A DNA stretch of 64,000 nucleotides from Polaribacter dokdonensis (GCF_024362345.1 NZ_CP101505.1:2315501-2379500); one strand, 5' to 3'. Shown: positions 54,357-63,517, counted from the stretch's first letter. The notes: generated from the sequence alone by a model not told the origin. Numbers and translations: made by a program.

Positions 54357-55580
54357 TTATAATTTAGAATTTGGTTTATAATCTAAAGGTAAAGAGTTTG
54401 CAAATTTTTCATAAGACCAATATCCTTCATAATAAGCAGATAAAGGTTCTTTTAAGATTCCCCTTTTATCTATAATAACATTCTTTTTTACAGGAATAAA
54501 ACTCGATGTTTGTGCTAAAGGTTGGGTTCGTTTGCTAAAAAGTGTTCTTCTTAAAAAACGCAGTTCTTCTTTCTCTTTAGAATATACTATGCTTAAGTTA
54601 TTCTCAAATATTAAATAATATTGATTGTTCTTAGTGCTAATAATGTCCTCTTTTTTTAACTGAGACTTGTATAAATAATCTTCATATTTTGGCAATCTAC
54701 TTTTTCTTACTGTAACATAAGCAGAATCAATTGCATTTTTTGGGTTCTCTAAATCTCTTTTAATATTTATATTATTAATCCTATTAAAACGAATAATTGC
54801 TCTGGCTTTTTCTATGGCTTCATCAGAAGGTCTTTTGGTGTTTAATACTCTTTTAAATTGATTAACAATATAACCTTCCTCTTTAAAAGTATCATTTATT
54901 AAAGATTTTAAAAAATGAACAACAGAACCTTTATAGGCAATTTCTCTATTTGCTTTCCAACGCTTTTTCTTACGTTTACCTCCTTTTAAATTCTCATATC
55001 TAGAGTATCCTAAATAGGAAACATAATTATTAATTTTTGTAAAATCTTCTAGCTCATATGTAATTAAATAACCTAATCCTTTATTTTTAATTTTTAATGG
55101 TTTTCTAGCAAAAGCAGTAAATTTATTTTGTTGATAATCGAATTCGAAATGCAACACTTCAGGATTCAGTATTTCACATTCTTGAGCCAAATTTGTAAGT
55201 CCAATAAACTCTTGTTTAAAAGAAGCTAAATTGTGTTTCCAGGTTTCATCATAAATCGTTTTTTTAATGGTAATCTCATTCAATACATTCTCCTCTTCTA
55301 CCAAATTAAAACGAAGAGGTTTTTGATAGTTTGAAGTATTTAAATTATAGTTGATTTTTTTAAACCCTAAATAAGATACTATAAGTTCATATTCGCCTTC
55401 AGTAACAGTTAAGGTAAATTCACCAGCATTATTTGTGGTAGTTCCTAACATTGTATTGTTTAGATAAACAGCTACATTTTCTAAAGGAAGATTAGATTCA
55501 AAGACACTACCTTTTATAGTTATTTGAGCAGTAATAATACAAGGGAAAAGTATACAAAAAAGGAAAAACCGATTTTTCAT
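54357..55580 (-). CDS. CarboxypepD_reg-like secreted protein (paralogue B)
   Basis: 407 residues, a paralogue of the gene 58 bp downstream with the same plan: Sec signal (FLFCILFPCIITAQ), CarboxypepD_reg-like domain (LENVAVYLNNTMLGTTTNNAGEFTL, YLGFKKINYNL, LNEITIKK) and a basic C-terminal region with matching segments (CEILNPEVLHFEF, GLGYLITYELEDF, SYEKFANSLPLDYKPN). The matching C-terminal ends (SFEQFADDLPTDYIPN in the other) show a tandem duplication. Function unknown. Confidence 0.75.
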   Translation of the reverse strand: MKNRFFLFCILFPCIITAQITIKGSVFESNLPLENVAVYLNNTMLGTTTNNAGEFTLTVTEGEYELIVSYLGFKKINYNLNTSNYQKPLRFNLVEEENVLNEITIKKTIYDETWKHNLASFKQEFIGLTNLAQECEILNPEVLHFEFDYQQNKFTAFARKPLKIKNKGLGYLITYELEDFTKINNYVSYLGYSRYENLKGGKRKKKRWKANREIAYKGSVVHFLKSLINDTFKEEGYIVNQFKRVLNTKRPSDEAIEKARAIIRFNRINNINIKRDLENPKNAIDSAYVTVRKSRLPKYEDYLYKSQLKKEDIISTKNNQYYLIFENNLSIVYSKEKEELRFLRRTLFSKRTQPLAQTSSFIPVKKNVIIDKRGILKEPLSAYYEGYWSYEKFANSLPLDYKPNSKL

Positions 55581-55640
55581 AGCCTAAAAATAAGCAATGA
55601 AAAACCGATTTTATAAAACGAAATGTTAATATGTATTAGA

Positions 55641-57656
55641 TTACAGTAAACCAGCTCTTTTTAGTAAGGCATCTGGTTTTGGTTCTTGCCCTCTAAAGCG
55701 TTTGTACAATTCCATTGGTTTTACAGTACCACCTTTAGAAAGCACATTATCCTTAAATTTTGTAGCTACTTCTTTATTAAAAATTCCTTCTTCTAAGAAA
55801 TATTCAAAAGCATCAGCGTCTAAAACTTCTGCCCATTTGTAAGAGTAGTATCCTGCAGAATATCCTCCTTGAAAAATATGAGAAAAAGCTGTACTCATAC
55901 AATTTTCAGCAACATCAGGATATAATCTAGTTTCAGAAAAAGCATCAATTTCAAAATCTTTTACAGAGGTAATTTCTGATGGATTTTCAGAGTGCCATTT
56001 CATATCTAAAAGTCCGAAACTTAATTGACGTAAAGTTTGCATTCCTTCATGAAAACTAGCAGATTCTTTAATCTTTTCTACATATTTCATTGGGATAATT
56101 TCACCAGTTTCATAATGCTTTGCAAACAACTCTAAAGCTTCTTTTTCATAACACCAATTTTCTAAAACCTGACTTGGTAATTCTACAAAATCCCAAGAAA
56201 CAGAAGTGCCAGATAAACTGTTATATGTGGTGTTTGCTAACATACCATGTAAAGCATGACCAAATTCGTGAAATAAAGTGGTAACCTCGTTAAATGTTAG
56301 TAAAGATGGTTTTGTAGCTGTTGGTTTTGTAAAATTACACACAATAGAAACGTGAGGTCTTTCATTAACTCCGTTTTTAATTTGTTGCGATTTGTAACTT
56401 GTCATCCAAGCACCATTTCTTTTTCCTTTTCTAGGATGATAATCAGCATAAAAAACAGAAATGAAATTTCCTTCATTGTCAGTTACATTGTAGGTTTTTA
56501 CATCTGGATGATATTTTTCGATGGTAGAAACTTCCTCAAAATTCAAATCATACAAACGATTTGCAATTTCGAAAACACCATCAATTACATTTTCTAATTT
56601 AAAATAAGGTTTTAAAATCTCTTGATCTAAATCAAATAATTCTTTCTTTAATTTTTCTGAATAATAAGCTCCATCCCATTTTTGAAGCTGATCTATTCCA
56701 TCTAACTTTTTAGCATAATTCTCTAAATTTTCAAACTCTTTTTGAGCAGCAGGTTTTGCTTTTGCTAATAAGTTGTTCGAAAACTCGATTACTTTCTCTG
56801 GAGTTTCTGCCATTCTTTCTTCTAACACAAAATGAGCATGGGTTTTGTAACCTAGTAAATTTGCTCTTTGCTGACGTAAGTTTACAATCTCTAAAACAAT
56901 TTTCGCGTTGTTGAATTCATTGTCTTGAAATGCCTTCTTACCAGCTGCAATTGCCATTTTTTTACGCAATTCTCTATTGTCTGCATACGTTAAAAACGGA
57001 ATATAACTTGGGTATTGTAAAGTGAAAATATACCCATCTTTATCTTGTTCTTTTGCTAATTGACTAGCAGCTTCTTTAACAGAATCTGGTAAGCCAGAAA
57101 CCTCTTCTTCTTTGGTTAAATGCATTTCGAAAGCATTGGTTTCTGCTAGAACATTTTCACCAAATTGTAAAGATAATTTAGATAGCTTCGCATCTATTTC
57201 TCTTAGTTTTGATTTCTTTTCATCATCTAAATTAGCACCATTTCTGGCAAAACCTTTGTATTGCTTTTCTAACAACATTTGTTGTTCAGGTGTTAAATCT
57301 AAATTTTCTTTATCATCAAAAACAGCTTTTACTCTGTTAAATAATGCCTCATTTAAAGTGATGTCGTTTCTAAATTCACTTAACCAAGGTGAAACTTCTT
57401 GAGCAATTTTTTGAATAGCATCATTGGTTTCTGCCGAATTTAAATTGAAGAAAATAGAAGTTATTCTATTCAATTTTTCTCCTGTAAAATCTAAAGCTAC
57501 TGTTGTGTTTTCAAAAGTAGGTGCAGCTGTATTATTTACAATTGCATCAATTTCTGCTTTTGCTATTTCTATCCCTTTTTTAATAGCTGGTTTGTAATCT
57601 TCAGAAGAAATTTTTGTAAACGGAGCTGTATTAAAATCTTGTAAAAGTGGGTTCAT
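55641..57656 (-). CDS. M3 family oligopeptidase (peptidyl-dipeptidase/oligopeptidase A-like)
   Basis: 671 residues, close to the ~680 of Dcp and PrlC. The zinc motif HEFGH appears in LFHEFGHALHGML, with the downstream Glu in ELPSQVLENWCYE (gluzincin third ligand). Other family segments are SYKSQQIKNG and FSHIFQGGYSAGYYSYKWAEVLDADAF. No signal peptide, so it acts on cytoplasmic peptides. Dcp and PrlC cannot be separated with certainty; the start MNPLLQDFNTAPF resembles Dcp. It lies 65 bp after purE with a hairpin between. Confidence 0.92.
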   Translation of the reverse strand: MNPLLQDFNTAPFTKISSEDYKPAIKKGIEIAKAEIDAIVNNTAAPTFENTTVALDFTGEKLNRITSIFFNLNSAETNDAIQKIAQEVSPWLSEFRNDITLNEALFNRVKAVFDDKENLDLTPEQQMLLEKQYKGFARNGANLDDEKKSKLREIDAKLSKLSLQFGENVLAETNAFEMHLTKEEEVSGLPDSVKEAASQLAKEQDKDGYIFTLQYPSYIPFLTYADNRELRKKMAIAAGKKAFQDNEFNNAKIVLEIVNLRQQRANLLGYKTHAHFVLEERMAETPEKVIEFSNNLLAKAKPAAQKEFENLENYAKKLDGIDQLQKWDGAYYSEKLKKELFDLDQEILKPYFKLENVIDGVFEIANRLYDLNFEEVSTIEKYHPDVKTYNVTDNEGNFISVFYADYHPRKGKRNGAWMTSYKSQQIKNGVNERPHVSIVCNFTKPTATKPSLLTFNEVTTLFHEFGHALHGMLANTTYNSLSGTSVSWDFVELPSQVLENWCYEKEALELFAKHYETGEIIPMKYVEKIKESASFHEGMQTLRQLSFGLLDMKWHSENPSEITSVKDFEIDAFSETRLYPDVAENCMSTAFSHIFQGGYSAGYYSYKWAEVLDADAFEYFLEEGIFNKEVATKFKDNVLSKGGTVKPMELYKRFRGQEPKPDALLKRAGLL

Positions 57657-57671
57657 ATTTTTATAATTTAT

Positions 57672-57703
57672 AAGCCCTTCAAATACGAATACTTGAAGGG
57701 CTT
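57672..57703 (-). promoter_or_regulatory. Hairpin between purE and the M3 peptidase gene
   Basis: AAGCCCTTCAA (57672-57682) pairs perfectly with TTGAAGGGCTT (57693-57703) around a 10-nt loop. On the minus strand it is followed by AU-rich but not U-run sequence, 16 bp before the peptidase ATG. It may be a weak purE terminator or an mRNA leader element. Confidence 0.45.
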
Positions 57704-57721
57704 CTTACAATTTGTACTTTT

Positions 57722-58201
57722 TTATTTTTTTACTCTTTCAGAAGCCTTTTCAACTTTAAGCTTTAAACCTTCTTTGTATGCAATAATTTTATCTAAAACA
57801 CATTTATCTGAAGCTCCAATAATTTGAGCAGCTAAAATACCCGCATTTTTTGCACCATCTAAAGCTACTGTAGCAACAGGTACACCTCCAGGCATTTGTA
57901 AGATTGATAAAACAGAATCCCAGCCATCTATAGAATTTCTACTTTTTACAGGAACTCCAATTACAGGTAAAGGACTCATACTTGCAACCATTCCTGGTAA
58001 ATGAGCAGCACCTCCAGCACCAGCAATTATAACTTTAATACCTCTAGAATGTGCATTTTTAGAATAATCAAAAAGTTTTTCTGGTGTTCTGTGAGCAGAT
58101 ACAATATCTACTTCTATTTGAATATCAAAACTTTCTAAAATGTCTATTGCTTCTTGCATTATTGGAAGATCTGAATCGCTTCCCATTATAATTCCTACCA
58201 T
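57722..58201 (-). CDS. purE: N5-carboxyaminoimidazole ribonucleotide mutase
   Basis: 159 residues, class I PurE. Motifs: GIIMGSDSDLPIM at the N-terminus, SAHRTPE, AGAGGAAHLPGM and VIGVPVKS. It moves the carboxylate made by PurK to give CAIR in purine synthesis. It lies 2 bp after purK, so the two steps are translated together. Confidence 0.97.
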   Translation of the reverse strand: MVGIIMGSDSDLPIMQEAIDILESFDIQIEVDIVSAHRTPEKLFDYSKNAHSRGIKVIIAGAGGAAHLPGMVASMSPLPVIGVPVKSRNSIDGWDSVLSILQMPGGVPVATVALDGAKNAGILAAQIIGASDKCVLDKIIAYKEGLKLKVEKASERVKK

Positions 58202-58203
58202 TA

Positions 58204-59361
58204 TTATTTGCTAATTACTCTTATTGTTTCTTTCACCTTTTGTGCTATTTCTCTTGCTTTATCAACATCAGCATTTACGATAGTTACATGCCCCATTTTT
58301 CTGAAAGGACGCGTTTCTTTTTTACCATAAATGTGTGGTGTTACACCATCAATTTTCAAAATATCATTTAAATTCTCGTAAACTACATCACCAGAAAAAC
58401 CTTCTGCACCAACAAGATTTACCATTATTCCTGCTACTTTACTTGCTGTATTTCCTAAAGGAAGATTTAAAATAGAACGTAAATGTTGCTCAAATTGACT
58501 TGTATAACTAGCCTCAATTGAATAGTGACCAGAATTATGTGGTCTTGGAGCCACCTCATTCACTAAGATTTGATCATCTACAGTTTGAAACATTTCTACA
58601 GCTAATAAACCAACAAAATCTAATTTACTAACTACTTCTAATGCTACTTCTCTTGCTTTTTCTGCAACTTTAAAATCTATTCTTGCAGGGCAAATAACAT
58701 ATTCAACCTGGTTTGCCTCTGGATGAAATTCCATTTCAACTACAGGATATGTTGTTACTTCACCAGCTGCATTTCTTGCCACAATTACTGCTAATTCGTT
58801 TTTAAACGGAATTAACTTTTCTGTAATACACTCTACTTTTGGTAAGTTCTCTAAATCTTCAATATTTCTTACAATCTTAACTCCATTTCCATCATAACCA
58901 AAACGTGCAGCTTTCCATACAAAAGGAAAGTCGATAATATCATTTTCGTAAGAATGAATTAACTCTTGTAAATATGCATAATGAGAAAACTCTGCAGTTG
59001 GTATTTGATGGTCTGTATAAAAGTTTTTCTGACGTGCTTTGCTTTGAATAATTCTTAAATCTTTAGGCTTAGGATAAATAGCAACACCTTCTTCCTCTAA
59101 TTTATCTAAGGCATCTAAATTTACCTTTTCTATTTCTATAGTTAGTAAGTCTACAGTTTTACCAAAATTGTAAACTGCATCAAAATCTAATAAATCTCCA
59201 ACTACAAAAGTGTTGCAAATTTCTGCACATGGTGCATTTTGGTTACCATCTAAAATAGAAGTATGAATATCGAATTTTTGAGTTTCAGTAAGTAGCATTC
59301 TACCTAATTGACCTCCACCTAAAATTCCTAATTTAAAATCTGAAGAAAAATAATTTTTCAC
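58204..59361 (-). CDS. purK: N5-carboxyaminoimidazole ribonucleotide synthase
   Basis: 385 residues, ATP-grasp enzyme making N5-CAIR from AIR, bicarbonate and ATP. Starts with LGILGGGQLGRML; later KAARFGYDGNGVKI, VNEVAPRPHNSGHYSIEASYTSQFEQH (metal and ribonucleotide site) and the C-terminal HIYGKKETRPFRKMGHVTI. It is the first gene of a two-gene unit with purE. Confidence 0.97.
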   Translation of the reverse strand: MKNYFSSDFKLGILGGGQLGRMLLTETQKFDIHTSILDGNQNAPCAEICNTFVVGDLLDFDAVYNFGKTVDLLTIEIEKVNLDALDKLEEEGVAIYPKPKDLRIIQSKARQKNFYTDHQIPTAEFSHYAYLQELIHSYENDIIDFPFVWKAARFGYDGNGVKIVRNIEDLENLPKVECITEKLIPFKNELAVIVARNAAGEVTTYPVVEMEFHPEANQVEYVICPARIDFKVAEKAREVALEVVSKLDFVGLLAVEMFQTVDDQILVNEVAPRPHNSGHYSIEASYTSQFEQHLRSILNLPLGNTASKVAGIMVNLVGAEGFSGDVVYENLNDILKIDGVTPHIYGKKETRPFRKMGHVTIVNADVDKAREIAQKVKETIRVISK

Positions 59362-59414
59362 GATACTTTATGTTGTGTTTACGCAAAAATACGCATCTAA
59401 AATATAAGAAACTA

Positions 59415-59831
59415 TTAAAAATTACTGATTCGAATTGTAGAACCATTTTTTGTTACTCTATACTCAATTGCTGGGCAATCAAAACCATCTTTTTGAGGAG
59501 CACCTCCAAAATCTACACTGTAAGTTCCTTCATCACAAGTGCATTTTAGTAGTCTATTTTCGAACGTCATTGGAGTAGTACAATCATTACTTGGACAAAA
59601 ACGATCAAAAGCAACAAAATCAGTACCATTTTTATTAAAAAGAAGTATGCCTTTATTACCACCTGCAAGTTCTGCAAAACCACCTGGAGTTTGCGCATTA
59701 ATTAAGCTTGGGTTGTTTAAATCTGTTACAACACTAACGTTAAAAGAACGTATACAATTGGTTAAATTGGTTGTATCTGAGCAACTTATAATTGTGCAAA
59801 AAAGAAGTAAACAAGCTATTTTTCTAAACAT
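59415..59831 (-). CDS. Rieske-like lipoprotein lacking the histidine cluster ligands
   Basis: 138 residues from ATG 59831, giving lipoprotein signal ending at Cys17 (TIISC); a start 11 codons upstream would place polar residues before it. The body (about 30-138) has the Rieske pattern of two Cys loops: FCPSNDC (Cys79) and LLKCTCDEGTYS (Cys97, Cys99), with GGAPQKDGF in the place of the usual G-P loop. A [2Fe-2S] Rieske site needs CxH and CxxH; here the His positions are Ser81 and Asp100. A cluster of the normal type is therefore unlikely. It may be a structural or divergent relative. Divergent from greA. Confidence 0.65.
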   Translation of the reverse strand: MFRKIACLLLFCTIISCSDTTNLTNCIRSFNVSVVTDLNNPSLINAQTPGGFAELAGGNKGILLFNKNGTDFVAFDRFCPSNDCTTPMTFENRLLKCTCDEGTYSVDFGGAPQKDGFDCPAIEYRVTKNGSTIRISNF

Positions 59832-59879
59832 ATTTATTTGCTGTTTCTTTAAAAACGATGACAAGTTACAAATATTTTG

Positions 59880-59887
59880 TACATTTG
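59880..59887 (+). promoter_or_regulatory. Candidate greA promoter -7 box
   Basis: TACATTTG matches TAnnTTTG, 131 bp before greA. No good -33 TTG is seen. Transcription would begin near 59894, right at the base of the hairpin described next. Confidence 0.4.
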
Positions 59888-59893
59888 TAGTCT

Positions 59894-59925
59894 AATCTCA
59901 TTCCTGAAAAGGCAATGAGATTTTT
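59894..59925 (+). terminator. Terminator-like hairpin in the greA leader
   Basis: AATCTCATT plus CCT (59894-59905) pairs with AGG, a one-base bulge and AATGAGATT (59910-59922), leaving loop GAAA, followed by T to 59925. It has the form of an intrinsic terminator but lies ~90 bp upstream of the greA start with no gene before it on this strand. Confidence 0.6.
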
Positions 59926-60017
59926 AAATTTACCTATAGAGGTTTTTTAAATAATCATCTATCGTTTTAATTTGAAGATGTCTGATATAGAAAACGATAC
60001 ATTAAATATAAATTACA

Positions 60018-60491
60018 ATGAGTGATATTTCATATTATTCTCCTGAAGGATTAAAAAAATTGAAGGAAGAATTACACCAATTAGAACAAGTAGAAAGACC
60101 AAGAGTTACCCAAGAAATTGCAGATGCAAGAGATAAAGGTGATTTGAGTGAAAATGCAGAATACCATGCAGCAAAAGAAGAGCAATCTCACTTAGAAACT
60201 AAAATTGCAAAGCTTAAAAATGTAGTTGCAAATGCACGTATTTTAGATGAAAGTCAGTTAGACACTTCTAAGATTTTAATTCATTCTAATGTGAAAATTA
60301 AGAATACTGCAAATGGAATGGAGTTTTCTTATAGATTGGTTGCAGATTCTGAAACTGATGTAAGAAATGGAAAACTTTCTGTAAATTCACCTATTGGTAA
60401 AGGACTTTTAGGTAAACAAGTTGGTGATGTTGCAGAAATACAAGTACCAAGTGGAATTATGAAATTTGAAATTGTAGAAATTACAAGGTAA
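60018..60491 (+). CDS. greA: Transcription elongation factor GreA
   Basis: 157 residues, full length. An N-terminal coiled coil (about 1-75), with the tip DKGDLSENAEYHAAKEEQ carrying the two acidic residues that activate backtracked RNA polymerase, and a C-terminal FKBP-like domain (VNSPIGKGLLGKQVGDVAEIQVPSG). It rescues arrested polymerase by stimulating transcript cleavage. A long leader with a terminator-like hairpin precedes it, and a strong terminator separates it from the HIT gene. Confidence 0.97.
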   Translation: MSDISYYSPEGLKKLKEELHQLEQVERPRVTQEIADARDKGDLSENAEYHAAKEEQSHLETKIAKLKNVVANARILDESQLDTSKILIHSNVKIKNTANGMEFSYRLVADSETDVRNGKLSVNSPIGKGLLGKQVGDVAEIQVPSGIMKFEIVEITR

Positions 60492-60514
60492 TTCTGCATT
60501 TTAGAAACATTATA

Positions 60515-60554
60515 AATTCGGGTTTTGACACAGTCAAAACCCGAATTCTTTTTT
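60515..60554 (+). terminator. Strong intrinsic terminator after greA
   Basis: AATTCGGGTTTTGAC (60515-60529) and GTCAAAACCCGAATT (60533-60547) form a perfect 15-bp stem with loop ACA, then six T (60549-60554). It is 23 bp after the greA stop. Confidence 0.93.
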
Positions 60555-60595
60555 ATATTTACTCTAAATCATAATTTAATTTAAAATCTTATTTG

Positions 60596-60985
60596 ATGAG
60601 CATTTTTACGAAAATAATTAACGGAGAAATACCTAGTTATAAAGTTGCTGAAGATGATAATTTTATCGCTTTTTTAGATATTAATCCTAATACAAAAGGC
60701 CATACATTGGTTGTTCCTAAAAAAGAAGAAAATAAGATTTTTGATTTATCTAAGGAAGAGTATTCTTTGCTAATGGATTTTTCATATAGAGTTGCAAAAG
60801 CTATAGAAAAAGCAGTGGAATGCAAACGAGTTGGTATGAGTGTTATTGGTTTAGAAGTACCTCATGTGCATGTGCATTTAATTCCTATTAATGAAATGGC
60901 TGATATGCAATTTCAACAAAAAGCAAAATTGTCTAATGAAGAGTTTGTTTCGTTAGCCAAAAGTATTGCTCAAAGTTTTGAGTAA
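60596..60985 (+). CDS. HIT-family (histidine triad) hydrolase
   Basis: 129 residues from ATG 60596 (MSIFTKIINGEIPSYK); a TTG directly before it is an unlikely start. The HIT motif is HVHVHLIPI, with GEIPSYKVAEDDNFIAFLDINPNTKGHTLVVPKK typical of the HINT branch. Members hydrolyse adenosine phosphoramidates and similar nucleotides; the cellular role is general. Own promoter presumably lies between the greA terminator and the start. Confidence 0.93.
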   Translation: MSIFTKIINGEIPSYKVAEDDNFIAFLDINPNTKGHTLVVPKKEENKIFDLSKEEYSLLMDFSYRVAKAIEKAVECKRVGMSVIGLEVPHVHVHLIPINEMADMQFQQKAKLSNEEFVSLAKSIAQSFE

Positions 60986-61046
60986 GGAATAGTTCGTTAC
61001 TAACATACTTATCGTTATTGACTTTGTTTATTTCGAAAGAAAACTA

Positions 61047-62204
61047 CTAAATTCTGTCTAGTACAATCTGAAAGGTGGTTCCTTTATCAATCTCAGATTT
61101 TTTTACAAATATTTTTCCATTATGATAATCTTCTATAATTCTTTTAGATAAAGATAAACCCAAACCCCAACCACGTTTTTTGGTGGTGAAGCCAGGTTTA
61201 AAAATCTGTTTGAATAGTTTTTTAGGCATACCTTTACCTGTATCAGTAACCGTAATTTTTATTCGCTTCTGTTTGTTTTCAATCTTCAAGTTCAATTGGC
61301 CTTTACCAAGCATGGCATCAATTGCATTTTTAATTAAATTTTCTATTACCCAGCCAAATAACTCTGCATTTAAGTTGGCATAAATTTCATCATCATTACT
61401 AGAAAATGTAAAGGATATTTGCTTAGAACTTCTAGATTCTAAATAATCAAAAGCTTGTTCTGTTATAGTTACAATGTTTTCTTTTTTCAATTCTGGTTTA
61501 GATCCAATTTTAGAAAATCGGTTAGCGATTGTGTTTAATCTATGTACATCTTTTTCAATTTCTTCAATATAAGTCTCATCAACATTTTCCATTTTTAAAA
61601 TCGAAATCCAACCCAATAAAGAAGATAGAGGTGTACCAATTTGATGCGCAGTTTCTTTAGCCATTCCTGTCCATAATTTATTGGTTTCAGAAGCTTTATT
61701 TGTTTTGTAAAACAAGTAAATGATTGCAAGAAATAAAATTAAAATTAATAAAAGCGCTAAAGGGTAGTAGGTAAGTTTGTCTAATAAATCTGAATCTCTA
61801 TAATAGATATAATCTGTTTTGCCTAAATAATCAACTTTTATAGGTTGATTTTGGCTCTTCATAATTTCTAATTGTTCCTTTAGGTATTCAGGATCGTTTT
61901 CTTTTTTAGGATTGAGGTTATTTGACCCTTTAATTTTACCATCATCACCAACCAAAATAAAAGGTATGTCTTTTGTTTTGCTAATAATACTTAAAGGTAA
62001 GTTAGAAATATTCTGATCTAGGTCTGCTAAACTTTCTGTGTTTAGCTCTTTAATAGCTTCACCATGAATTTCCATTTTAGCTCTTTCAGCCAACTTAAAT
62101 TTTTGAAAAAAGCGATAGGTATTCCAAAGAATTAAGGTTACAATTACCAACGATACTAATAGCGTAATTCGTTTAAATAGAAGGGTGTTAGAGAATAACT
62201 TCAT
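61047..62204 (-). CDS. Sensor histidine kinase
   Basis: 385 residues from ATG 62204 (MKLFSNTLLFKR); a TTG three codons upstream is less likely. Two membrane segments (about 10-28 and 147-165) enclose a ~115-residue periplasmic sensor region of no known type. The H box is AKETAHQIGTPLSSLLGW (HQIGTP variant), then N box ENLIKNAIDAM, G1 DTGKGMP and G2 GWGLGLSLSKRI. No response regulator is adjacent, so it is an orphan or its partner lies elsewhere. Signal unknown. Confidence 0.93.
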   Translation of the reverse strand: MKLFSNTLLFKRITLLVSLVIVTLILWNTYRFFQKFKLAERAKMEIHGEAIKELNTESLADLDQNISNLPLSIISKTKDIPFILVGDDGKIKGSNNLNPKKENDPEYLKEQLEIMKSQNQPIKVDYLGKTDYIYYRDSDLLDKLTYYPLALLLILILFLAIIYLFYKTNKASETNKLWTGMAKETAHQIGTPLSSLLGWISILKMENVDETYIEEIEKDVHRLNTIANRFSKIGSKPELKKENIVTITEQAFDYLESRSSKQISFTFSSNDDEIYANLNAELFGWVIENLIKNAIDAMLGKGQLNLKIENKQKRIKITVTDTGKGMPKKLFKQIFKPGFTTKKRGWGLGLSLSKRIIEDYHNGKIFVKKSEIDKGTTFQIVLDRI

Positions 62205-62282
62205 GAAAAACAAAGATAAGGTTTCTACAATATAACTCCTTTCAAGTTTAGATAGTATCTTTACATCACTAAAATTTATATT

Positions 62283-63143
62283 ATGCTTTCTATTGATCCA
62301 AAAGAAATTACTACTGGTAAATTACATGGTTATTTATTGGGTGCAATTGCACCAAGACCAATTGCTTTTGCAAGTACTGTAGATGCAAATGGTAATCCTA
62401 ATTTATCACCTTATAGTTTTTTTAATGTGTTTAGCTCTAACCCACCAACTATAATATTTTCGCCTGCAAGAAGAGTTAGAGATAATACTATAAAACATAC
62501 TTTAGAAAATGCAGAAGAAACTAAAGAAGTTGTAATTAATGTGGTGAATTATGATATTGTACAACAGATGTCTTTAAGTAGTACAGAGTATGCAAAAGGA
62601 GTTAATGAGTTTGATAAAGCTGGTTTTACCATGTTAAAATCAGACATTGTAAAACCTTTTAGAGTTGCAGAATCTCCAGTACAATTTGAATGTAAAGTAA
62701 AAGATATAATTTACACAGGTACAGAAGGTGGTGCAGGTAATTTAATAATATGTGAAGTTGTAAAATTACATGTTTCAGAAGATGTTTTAGCAGAAGATGG
62801 CTCTATAGATCAACATAAAATAGACTTAGTTGCTAGAGCAGGAGGTAGCTATTATTCTAGAGCTAGAGATGGCTTTTTCGAAATTCCGAAACCAATTGCA
62901 ACTCTAGGTATTGGAGTAGATGCTATACCATCAGAAATAAGAAATAGCACCATATTAACTGGTAATAATTTAGGAATGTTAGGTAATGTAGAGCAATTAC
63001 CAGATGCAGTAACTGTTGATAACTTTAGCAAAGAACATCCAGAATTTATTGGGTTAGAAACTGTAAAAAAACATACATTTGCTCAAGAGTTTTTAAGTAA
63101 AAATGATGTAGAAAGTGCTTGGAAAGTACTTTTATTAAAATAA
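62283..63143 (+). CDS. Flavin reductase-like FMN-binding protein
   Basis: 286 residues of the flavin reductase-like split-barrel family (DIM6/NTAB type). Typical start: GYLLGAIAPRPIAFASTVDANGNPNLSPYSFFNVFSSNPP, then VVINVVNYDIVQQMSLSS. Members bind FMN and reduce flavins or act as oxidoreductases; the physiological substrate is not predictable. Divergent from the histidine kinase, and 5 bp before the DUF3127 gene. Confidence 0.88.
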   Translation: MLSIDPKEITTGKLHGYLLGAIAPRPIAFASTVDANGNPNLSPYSFFNVFSSNPPTIIFSPARRVRDNTIKHTLENAEETKEVVINVVNYDIVQQMSLSSTEYAKGVNEFDKAGFTMLKSDIVKPFRVAESPVQFECKVKDIIYTGTEGGAGNLIICEVVKLHVSEDVLAEDGSIDQHKIDLVARAGGSYYSRARDGFFEIPKPIATLGIGVDAIPSEIRNSTILTGNNLGMLGNVEQLPDAVTVDNFSKEHPEFIGLETVKKHTFAQEFLSKNDVESAWKVLLLK

Positions 63144-63148
63144 GTATT

Positions 63149-63517
63149 ATGGAAGTTATTGGAAAAATAAAATTAATTGGAGACGTACAAACATTTGGGT
63201 CTAATGGATTTAGAAAAAGAGAATTAGTTGTTACAACTGATGAGCAATATCCTCAAATGATTATGGTAGAATTTGTACAAGACAAAACAGATTTACTAAA
63301 CAATTATAGTGTAGGTCAAGACGTAAAAGTTTCTATTAACTTAAGAGGTAGAGAGTGGATTAATCCTCAAGGAGAAGCAAAATACTTTAACTCTATTCAA
63401 GGTTGGAGAATCGAAAACTTATCTTCTGCACCACAAGCAGGTAATTTACCTCCAGTAGATCAATTTGAACCAGCAAGCAATGTTTCTAATGATGAACCAG
63501 ATGATTTACCATTCTAG
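63149..63517 (+). CDS. DUF3127 family protein
   Basis: 122 residues from ATG 63149 (MEVIGKIKLIGDVQTFG), which follows the previous stop by 5 bp; an ATG at 63119 inside the upstream gene is rejected. It matches the DUF3127 pattern (GFRKRELVVTTDEQYPQMIMVEFVQDK, VSINLRGREWINPQGEAKYFNSIQGW), an OB-fold-like family of Bacteroidota. The acidic tail SNDEPDDLPF resembles the tip of single-stranded DNA-binding proteins, which recruits repair partners; a link to DNA handling is inference. Confidence 0.85.
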   Translation: MEVIGKIKLIGDVQTFGSNGFRKRELVVTTDEQYPQMIMVEFVQDKTDLLNNYSVGQDVKVSINLRGREWINPQGEAKYFNSIQGWRIENLSSAPQAGNLPPVDQFEPASNVSNDEPDDLPF

